5,616 nt of DNA from Methanospirillum hungatei. Lineage in GTDB: Archaea; Halobacteriota; Methanomicrobia; Methanomicrobiales; Methanospirillaceae. Under the pieces are notes generated by a model. It had not been told where the DNA came from. It worked only from the letters and a program-made list of their open reading frames with translations, and made no database searches. This document shows positions 1 through 5,173 of the stretch, piece after piece. Each line of letters opens with the position of its first letter. The stretch's first letter is position 1. The translations under genes and the position numbers were made by a program. The DNA is taken from assembly GCA_003251955.1 (NCBI GenBank), contig QKDV01000098.1, positions 1 through 5,616 on the forward strand, in the 5' to 3' direction.

Positions 1-104
1 CGGTCTTCGGAACTGATCCGATGAAAATTGTATCGTTTATTCTGGATCATAACCTGCCGGTCAGGTTTCAACTGCAACTTCACAAGATTATCGGGGTACA
101 ATAA
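1..104 (+). CDS. queE: 7-carboxy-7-deazaguanine synthase (QueE), C-terminal end only
   Basis: Partial gene entering from the left edge; reading from base 3 gives 33 codons and then TAA at 102-104. The visible tail contains VRFQLQLHKIIGVQ, which resembles the Q-x-H-K-hydrophobic ending of QueE radical-SAM proteins, preceded by a weak-helix stretch with the motif MKIVSFI. QueE converts 6-carboxytetrahydropterin to 7-carboxy-7-deazaguanine, the substrate of QueC, and the next gene is queC, so the context supports the call strongly. The radical SAM CxxxCxxC part and the start lie outside the window and cannot be checked. The other two forward frames are stopped by codon 8, so this is the only open frame here. 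Confidence rests on a short tail plus gene order. Confidence 0.75.
   Translation, partial: VFGTDPMKIVSFILDHNLPVRFQLQLHKIIGVQ
93..97 (+). promoter_or_regulatory. Ribosome binding site of queC
   Basis: GGGGT lies inside the last codons of queE, 7 bases before the TTG at 105. The same G-rich style of site precedes the lipoprotein gene downstream. It supports translation of queC from the unusual TTG codon. Confidence 0.45.
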
Positions 105-767
105 TTGAAAGCAGTATGTCTTCTTTCGGGTGGCATGGACTCGTCTACCCTTGCCTACCTGGCAAAGTCTGAAGGGTATGAGATCTATGCCCTTCACTTC
201 ACCTACGGTCAGCGTACTGAAGATAAGGAACGGGAATGTGCAAAACGTATAGCCAGGCATCTCAATGCGGCTGAGTTCCTGGATGTGAACCTTGCCTACC
301 TGGTTCAGGTCGGGGCATCAAGCCTGACTGATCCATCAATGCCGGTAAAACCCCATGCTGATGCAGGAGATGGTATTCCTCAGACATATGTGCCGTTCAG
401 GAATGCGAATCTCCTCTCTGTTGCTACAAGTTTTGCAGAAGCGAGGGGTGCAGAAGCGATCTACATCGGTGTTCAGGCATCAGACTACTCCGGGTACCCG
501 GACTGCAGACCCGAATTCATCGATGCGTTTCAGCAGGTGATAAACCTGGGAACCAGGCCTGACACTCATATCTCACTAAAGACGCCCTTTGTGAGAATGA
601 ACAAGTCAGAGATCCTGAAGATCGGAATGGACCTTGGAGTCCCGTATGAGGATACCTGGTCCTGCTATCAGGATGGAGAGAAGGCCTGCGGTGTCTGTGG
701 ATCCTGTCACTTTAGAAAGGAAGCGTTTGAGGCGATTGGAGTAGAGGATCCGATCCCCTACCGGTGA
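105..767 (+). CDS. queC: 7-cyano-7-deazaguanine (preQ0) synthase QueC
   Basis: Cytoplasmic ATP-dependent enzyme that turns 7-carboxy-7-deazaguanine plus ammonia into preQ0, which archaeal tRNA-guanine transglycosylase puts into tRNA for archaeosine. The 220-residue length is normal for the family. Visible motifs: the N-terminal PP-loop SGGMDSS at residues 8-14 (ATP pyrophosphatase fold), YVPFRN at 95-100, DYSGYPDCR at 127-135, and a C-terminal zinc site C187, C195, C198, C201 (CxxCxxC after an upstream Cys). The start is TTG: it follows the queE stop immediately in the same frame, so nothing upstream is possible, and the next Met is inside the PP-loop. All expected residues are present and the gene looks intact. 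It is probably cotranscribed and translationally coupled with queE. I know of no other family that combines these motifs. Confidence 0.97.
   Translation: MKAVCLLSGGMDSSTLAYLAKSEGYEIYALHFTYGQRTEDKERECAKRIARHLNAAEFLDVNLAYLVQVGASSLTDPSMPVKPHADAGDGIPQTYVPFRNANLLSVATSFAEARGAEAIYIGVQASDYSGYPDCRPEFIDAFQQVINLGTRPDTHISLKTPFVRMNKSEILKIGMDLGVPYEDTWSCYQDGEKACGVCGSCHFRKEAFEAIGVEDPIPYR
763..767 (+). promoter_or_regulatory. Ribosome binding site of the Nudix gene, overlapping the queC stop
   Basis: GGTGA, complementary to the CACC-rich 3' end of archaeal 16S rRNA, contains the TGA stop of queC and sits 3 bases before the ATG at 771. The spacing is short but the overlap suggests that ribosomes ending queC reinitiate on the next gene. 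Confidence 0.45.
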
Positions 768-770
768 AAC

Positions 771-1274
771 ATGGAAATTTACCGGGGAAGGCGTCTTACC
801 ATCGAAAAGTCTGTCTTTTCTCTGCCAAATGGAAAGCAGCGTGAAGCAGTGGTAGTCAGACCGAGTGGAGCGGTTGTAATATTTCCTATCGATGGGGAGT
901 TTTGCTACCTGATCCGTCAGTGGCGCTTTGCCATCGATCAGTACATCCTTGAGGCTCCAGCCGGAACCATGGAGGCAGGAGAGGATCCGATCGAGACCGC
1001 CCGAAGGGAACTGATTGAGGAGGCTGGTTTTGCAGCCCGAGAACTCATCCCCCGTGGCTGTATCTATACGACTCCGGGATTTACTGATGAGAGGATTTTC
1101 ATTTACGAGGCCAGAGGGCTCACGCCTTCATGTGAGTATACTCCGGATGATGATGAGATCATCGAACCGGTCCGCCTTACTATTCCTGAAGTCTGTCGGA
1201 TGGTTCGGGAAGGTGAAATCGTTGATGCCAAGACGATTGCAGCAGTAATACGCTGCACCGGGGGATGGACATGA
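771..1274 (+). CDS. Nudix hydrolase, ADP-ribose pyrophosphatase type
   Basis: A soluble 167-residue Nudix protein, a normal length for the family. The Nudix box is complete: G65, E71, then R79-E80-L81-x-E83-E84-x-G86-F87, matching G-x5-E-x7-R-E-U-x-E-E-x-G-U, with the Mg2+-binding glutamates E80, E83 and E84 present. Just before it is the run EAPAG (61-65), typical of ADP-sugar hydrolases. P102, in TTPGFTDE, lies 16 residues after G86, the spacing known to mark ADP-ribose pyrophosphatases, which split ADP-ribose to AMP and ribose 5-phosphate. The substrate is therefore inferred, and other ADP-sugars remain possible. The ATG at 771 follows the queC stop by 3 bases, and the 3' end overlaps the next gene by ATGA. 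Its role beside queuosine-type genes is not evident; general clean-up of ADP-ribose is the simplest reading. Confidence 0.9.
   Translation: MEIYRGRRLTIEKSVFSLPNGKQREAVVVRPSGAVVIFPIDGEFCYLIRQWRFAIDQYILEAPAGTMEAGEDPIETARRELIEEAGFAARELIPRGCIYTTPGFTDERIFIYEARGLTPSCEYTPDDDEIIEPVRLTIPEVCRMVREGEIVDAKTIAAVIRCTGGWT
1260..1265 (+). promoter_or_regulatory. Ribosome binding site that decides the lipoprotein start
   Basis: GGGGGA ends 5 bases before the ATG at 1271 but runs into the ATG at 1265, so it can serve only the second of the two closely spaced start codons. The A of the site is also the first base of the rejected upstream ATG. Confidence 0.5.
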
Positions 1275-2152
1275 AAGTGGTCTGTTGCCTCACCCTTCTT
1301 TTGATTCTGGTTCTTTTGACCTGTGGATGCACTGGAGTTCAGAGTCAGGCAGTCAAACCTGAGTACCAGGTCTCTGATGATGGGATTCTATCCATGGAGA
1401 TCCCTCACGGAGTAGTCTATAATAAAACTCTTGAGACTGATGGCAATGTCACTGTCGAAGAACTGACATTCACGAACTTCGGCGGAAATGTCTCTGCTGT
1501 TCTCATTGCACCTGAGCATCCGAAAGAGGGAGCGGTCTGGGCACCGGGAGCCGGAGTACCCGCTTCAGGGCATATCGGGCATCTGCTTGAGTACGGGCGG
1601 GAAGGGTATGCAGTCCTGGTCGTGGATGTGAGAGGCAACGGTGGCAACACATCCGGATATCCATTCAATATGGAGAGAGATTATGAGAAGTTCTCAGCAG
1701 GTGAGTGGCCCCAGATCTATCTGATCGTTGCAGACATGATCGATGCAGAGAGGTACCTTCACGAACGGTATGGTCAGATGCCTGTCTGGATGATCGGTGA
1801 ATCAAATGGCGGCAGGTATGCTGCTGTTGCTGCTGCAATTGATAACCAGTCTGCCGGGTATGTTGGTATATCAACCTCAGGGTTTGAACGCCAGGGTGAT
1901 CAGTACCAGGGAAGTGCCAGAAGTTTCCTGCTCAGTATCGATCCTGATGTTATGGGGCCCCGGATTGCACCCCGGCCATCATTGATATTCCACGCACCAA
2001 AGGATCCGATCATCCCGATCGATTCAGGAGAAAAACTTGCAAAAGTCCTTGGGAACTCTGCACAGTTCTTCACGTTCAACGGTACTCATGGATTCAATGA
2101 TGAGGTGGATCAATCGCTTCGTGACTATTTTCAGAAATTTCTGAACCTGTAA
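1271..2152 (+). CDS. Secreted alpha/beta-hydrolase lipoprotein (serine esterase/peptidase-like)
   Basis: A 293-residue protein that begins with a lipoprotein signal: charged K2, a hydrophobic stretch of about residues 4-17, then T-C-G-C20-T-G, with C20 the likely lipid-anchored cysteine, so the enzyme should face outward from the membrane. After a roughly 50-residue linker comes an alpha/beta-hydrolase domain. It shows an oxyanion-region PGAG (92-95), the strand LVVDVRG (116-122), the nucleophile elbow GESNG with S178, a probable acid D245 in APKDP, and the catalytic histidine H273 in GTHGF. The triad is complete, so it is probably active, but the substrate cannot be read from the sequence; an esterase or dipeptidyl-peptidase-like role is equally plausible. 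Start chosen at 1271 because ATGA overlaps the Nudix stop and a GGGGGA site is well spaced; an ATG at 1265 would add two residues. Six N-x-S/T sequons fit an exported, possibly glycosylated protein. It is the last gene of its operon. Confidence 0.85.
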   Translation: MKVVCCLTLLLILVLLTCGCTGVQSQAVKPEYQVSDDGILSMEIPHGVVYNKTLETDGNVTVEELTFTNFGGNVSAVLIAPEHPKEGAVWAPGAGVPASGHIGHLLEYGREGYAVLVVDVRGNGGNTSGYPFNMERDYEKFSAGEWPQIYLIVADMIDAERYLHERYGQMPVWMIGESNGGRYAAVAAAIDNQSAGYVGISTSGFERQGDQYQGSARSFLLSIDPDVMGPRIAPRPSLIFHAPKDPIIPIDSGEKLAKVLGNSAQFFTFNGTHGFNDEVDQSLRDYFQKFLNL

Positions 2153-2164
2153 CTCTCTTTTTTC
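2153..2164 (+). terminator. Oligo-T transcription terminator after the lipoprotein gene
   Basis: A pure pyrimidine tract directly after the TAA, with six consecutive T at 2158-2163. Archaeal RNA polymerase terminates at such oligo-T runs without needing a hairpin, and none is visible here. It sits between the two operons, just ahead of a TATA box, which is where a terminator is expected. Confidence 0.55.
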
Positions 2165-2196
2165 TGGTACCGCAGATATTAAGACTGTCAGAGCGC

Positions 2197-2204
2197 AATA
2201 TATA
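2197..2204 (+). promoter_or_regulatory. TATA box of the prf1-argS-taw1 operon
   Basis: AATATATA is the best archaeal TATA element in the only real intergenic gap (78 bases) of the window. Its centre is about 30 bases before the prf1 ATG. As archaeal transcripts start roughly 25 bases after the box centre, the predicted start is near 2225, giving a leader of only a few bases. No convincing operator or riboswitch is seen in the gap. Confidence 0.65.
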
Positions 2205-2230
2205 CCAGCTTACAATACAGGTTTGTTGCC

Positions 2231-3502
2231 ATGAGCGAAGCGGTTGAACATGATGACGCACGGCGGCGTTATGAATTTAAAAAGATGCTTGAGCGGCTGG
2301 ATGCGAAAGAGGGCAGTGGAACCGAACTGATCTCTCTCTACATACCGCCAGATAAGCAGATCTATGATGTAACCGCCCAGCTGCGGGATGAGTTTGGCCA
2401 GTGTGCCAACATTAAATCGAAACAGACCCGGACAAATGTACAGAGTGCTATTTCCAGTATTCTTGCCCGGCTCAAATACTATAACAAGGCACCTGATGAA
2501 GGGATGGCTATCTTCTGTGGGAGTGTGAACAAACACGGAGATCGCCAGGACCTCGAGTGTGACGTGGTGCTTCCGCCCCAGCCCATCAACCTTTATATGT
2601 ACCGGTGCAGCTCCAAGTTCGAGCTGGAACCACTCAAGGATATGCTTGAGGAGAAGTCCGTGTATGGTCTTCTGGTCCTTGACAGGCGGGAGTCATACTG
2701 GGGATTTCTGCGTGGAAACCGGATCGATCCAATTGGTGGAACCACTTCTACAGTTCCGGGAAAGCAGCGTAAAGGTGGTCAGTCAAGTATACGATTCGAG
2801 CGACTCCGTCTGATCGCCATCAATGAGTTCTATAAGAAAGTGGGTGAGCGGTCCAGTGAGATCTTCCTGAGTGAGAAGGACTTTTTCAACCGGTTCAAAG
2901 GTCTCCTGATCGGTGGTCCTTCCCCGACAAAGGAAGAGTTTGAACAGGGCCAGTACCTTCACCACGAGGTCCAGAAAAGAATTCTTGGTCTCTTTGATGT
3001 TGCGTACACAAACGAGAGCGGGCTTCCCGAACTCGTCGATGCAGCTGAGGACGTTCTGAAAGGCCAGGCCGTCATCGAAGAGAAGCATATCATGGAGCGG
3101 TTCTTCAAAGAACTTGTCAAGGATAATGGCCTTGCATCTTATGGAGAACAGAGTGTTCGGGCCAATCTTGAACTCGGCTCGGTTGATATGCTCCTCCTCT
3201 CTGATAAGCTCAGGAAGTCCCGCCTGATCATTAAGTGTGATGCATGCGGGTATACCGAGCAGAAGACCGTTCAGATGGAGCCTGGAAAAGATCCGGGTGA
3301 TCTTGAATTCGGGGCATGTCCTAAGTGTACATCCCCGCTTCAGCTGGAAGAAGAATTTGATATTATCGATGAACTGACTCAACTCGCTGACCAGAGCAAC
3401 AGCAGCGTGTCTATCATATCAGATGATTTTGAGGAAGGTTCTCAGTTATTCACTGCATTCGGCGGAATAGCCGCAATTCTCAGATACAGGACAGGTTATT
3501 AA
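2231..3502 (+). CDS. prf1: Archaeal peptide chain release factor aRF1
   Basis: Class I release factor that reads all three stop codons in the ribosomal A site and triggers release of the finished protein; it works with the GTPase aEF1A and the recycling factor ABCE1 in archaea. The 423-residue length is typical. Domain 1 carries NIKS at 60-63 and the second stop-codon motif Y-x-C-x3-F at 124-130 (Y124, C126, F130). Domain 2 carries GGQ at 182-184, whose glutamine places water for peptidyl-tRNA hydrolysis, followed by a basic R-F-E-R-L-R helix. Domain 3 contains a four-cysteine zinc knuckle (C336, C339, C363, C366) as in archaeal members and ends with GGIAAILRY. All key residues are present. 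First gene after the TATA box, with only a weak AGGT 8 bases upstream, so translation may be leaderless or nearly so. Its stop shares one base with the argS start. Confidence 0.98.
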   Translation: MSEAVEHDDARRRYEFKKMLERLDAKEGSGTELISLYIPPDKQIYDVTAQLRDEFGQCANIKSKQTRTNVQSAISSILARLKYYNKAPDEGMAIFCGSVNKHGDRQDLECDVVLPPQPINLYMYRCSSKFELEPLKDMLEEKSVYGLLVLDRRESYWGFLRGNRIDPIGGTTSTVPGKQRKGGQSSIRFERLRLIAINEFYKKVGERSSEIFLSEKDFFNRFKGLLIGGPSPTKEEFEQGQYLHHEVQKRILGLFDVAYTNESGLPELVDAAEDVLKGQAVIEEKHIMERFFKELVKDNGLASYGEQSVRANLELGSVDMLLLSDKLRKSRLIIKCDACGYTEQKTVQMEPGKDPGDLEFGACPKCTSPLQLEEEFDIIDELTQLADQSNSSVSIISDDFEEGSQLFTAFGGIAAILRYRTGY

Positions 3503-5133
3503 TGTATATCTCCTTGTGCGAACAGGTTGCCAAAGTTCTTAAAGAGTATACCGGGAGGGAAGATGTTCTCCTGGTTGATGGTGGGGAACATGCAGATCTT
3601 GCATCAACCGTGGCTTTTGCCATGGCAAAAGAGAAGCGGATGGCTCCCGCCCAGATAGCCAAGGAGATCACCGATGGGATATCAGATCGTCTTAGTAAAG
3701 AACTGAGTGTTCGAACTGAGCCCTACTGTGCCAATGTCCTGAAGGCCGCAGTTAAACCCGGGTATGGTAGTCTTCCCAATAAGAGTGAACGGGTTGTGCT
3801 TGAACACACGAGTGCAAACCCGAACGGTCCGCTTCATGTCGGCCATATCAGGAACACTATCATCGGTGATACACTTGCCAGGTGTTTCCGCAAAGCAGGC
3901 TACCCCTTGGAAGTGGAGTATTACGTCAACGACATGGGCCGGCAGATTGCAATCGTTGCCTGGGGTATTGATCGCCAGCATGCAGATGTCTACGGAGAAG
4001 GAAAAGGCGACCATCTGATAGCAGATGTTTACATTGAAGCTAACAAGCACCTTACCGCTGATCCATCACTAACTGAAGAGATTGATGCCCTGATGCAGAA
4101 GGTCGAGGCCGGTGACGAGGAGATCATCAGCAGATTCAAAGGTCCGGTCAGGCGCTGTCTCGAAGGCTTCAAAGAGACACTTGCAGAGCTTCATGCTCAT
4201 CATGACCGGTTTGTCTATGAGAGTGATTTTGTCAGGAACGGCGATACCAGCAAGATCCTCGGACATATCGGTCACATGCCAGAATCGGTCCACGAGGAGA
4301 CCCTTGCACTTGATCTCTCAAAATACGGCTTTGAGAAGAAGTACATTCTCCGGCGATCTGACGGGACCAGTGTGTATGCAGCCCGTGATATCGCATTCCA
4401 CATCTGGAAAGGTCATAACTTTGACCGTGTGATCGATGTCCTTGGTGCTGATCATAAACTCATCGGCAGGCAACTTCAGGCAACAATGGACCTGCTCGGG
4501 GAGAACGGTCCTGAAATTGTCTTCTTTGAATTTGTCTCACTCCCTGAAGGCTCAATGAGCACCAGGAGGGGGACATTCATCTCCGCTGATGAACTGATCG
4601 AAGAAGCAGGCAGACGGGCTATGGAAGAAGTGACTGCCCGGCGTCCTGAACTTGACGAAGATGCCCGACGTATAATCGCAAAAGGAGTCGCAGCGGCTGC
4701 GATTAGGTATGATATTGTCAAGACAATCCCTGAAAAGAGCACAGTCTTTGACTGGAAAGAAGCCCTGGACTTTGAGAAACAGAGCGGACCATACATCCAG
4801 TATGCCCATGCCCGTGCCTGTAGCATTCTTGAGAAGGCTGGGGATTTCCCTTACTGTTATGAGATAGAAGGTGATGGTGAGATAGCACTTGCCAAAAAGA
4901 TTGCCCGGTTCCCCAAGGTCATCGATCAGGTTGTCACCGAGCTGAAACCGCATCTGCTTGCTATCTATGCCAGGGAACTTGCAGATATCTTTGGCTCATT
5001 CTATCATGCAGAACCGGTTCTCAAAGCACAGGGAAGTGTGCGTGACAGGCGTCTCACCCTGGTTGAAGCGACAAGGAACACCCTTAAAGAGGCTCTTGAA
5101 ACACTGGGGATAGATGCGCTCAGGGCGATGTAA
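3502..5133 (+). CDS. argS: Arginyl-tRNA synthetase (class Ia)
   Basis: Cytoplasmic enzyme that attaches arginine to tRNA-Arg. The 543-residue length matches archaeal ArgRS. In order: an N-terminal additional domain that contacts the tRNA elbow (about 1-85); the Rossmann catalytic core beginning with EHTSANPNGP and the HIGH-type signature HVGH at 112-115; SDGTSVYAARDIAFH at 286-300 and GADHKL at 315-320, both typical ArgRS blocks; the second signature as GSMSTRRG at 350-357; then the DALR anticodon-binding domain from about GPYIQYAHARA (429-439) to the C-terminus, which ends in the hydrophobic/Met tail usual for ArgRS. The second signature lacks the lysines of canonical KMSKS, discussed as a finding. 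The ATG overlaps the prf1 stop as TAATG, with AGGT 5 bases before it, so the two genes are translationally coupled. The gene appears intact. Confidence 0.98.
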   Translation: MYISLCEQVAKVLKEYTGREDVLLVDGGEHADLASTVAFAMAKEKRMAPAQIAKEITDGISDRLSKELSVRTEPYCANVLKAAVKPGYGSLPNKSERVVLEHTSANPNGPLHVGHIRNTIIGDTLARCFRKAGYPLEVEYYVNDMGRQIAIVAWGIDRQHADVYGEGKGDHLIADVYIEANKHLTADPSLTEEIDALMQKVEAGDEEIISRFKGPVRRCLEGFKETLAELHAHHDRFVYESDFVRNGDTSKILGHIGHMPESVHEETLALDLSKYGFEKKYILRRSDGTSVYAARDIAFHIWKGHNFDRVIDVLGADHKLIGRQLQATMDLLGENGPEIVFFEFVSLPEGSMSTRRGTFISADELIEEAGRRAMEEVTARRPELDEDARRIIAKGVAAAAIRYDIVKTIPEKSTVFDWKEALDFEKQSGPYIQYAHARACSILEKAGDFPYCYEIEGDGEIALAKKIARFPKVIDQVVTELKPHLLAIYARELADIFGSFYHAEPVLKAQGSVRDRRLTLVEATRNTLKEALETLGIDALRAM

Positions 5134-5167
5134 GATACCAAACGGGCATAGTCCCGAGATATCACTC

Positions 5168-5173
5168 AGGAGG
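5168..5173 (+). promoter_or_regulatory. Strong Shine-Dalgarno sequence abutting the taw1 ATG
   Basis: AGGAGG is the best match to the anti-Shine-Dalgarno in the window, yet there is no base between it and the ATG at 5174. It could instead pair with CCTCCT at 5196-5201. No in-frame start lies at the usual distance downstream, so its role is unclear. Confidence 0.35.

Noticed and set aside
1265..1270. ATG at 1265 as the lipoprotein start
   Set aside because: The GGGGGA ribosome site overlaps this codon, while the ATG six bases later has normal spacing and forms the ATGA overlap with the Nudix stop.
1665..1874. Minus-strand frame with a glutamine run (QQQQQ) opposite the lipoprotein gene
   Set aside because: The run is the complement of repeated GCTGCT/TTGCTGC codons for alanine in the hydrolase; it is a shadow, not a gene.
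747..2014. GGATCCGATC occurring three times as a dispersed repeat
   Set aside because: Every copy is in a coding frame and encodes Asp-Pro-Ile in unrelated proteins; it reflects codon choice rather than a repeat family.
2175..2181. ATATTA-like sequence as a second TATA box ahead of prf1
   Set aside because: It is a poorer match than AATATATA at 2197-2204. It would give a longer leader but has no supporting element.
2783..3382. A 199-residue open frame on the minus strand inside prf1
   Set aside because: It lies wholly opposite a gene with complete aRF1 motifs, has no recognisable domain or promoter, and is explained by codon bias of the + strand gene.
5143..5156. Small inverted repeat CGGG/CCCG between argS and taw1
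   Set aside because: Only 4 base pairs with a 6-base loop and no T-run after it; too small to call a terminator or regulatory hairpin.
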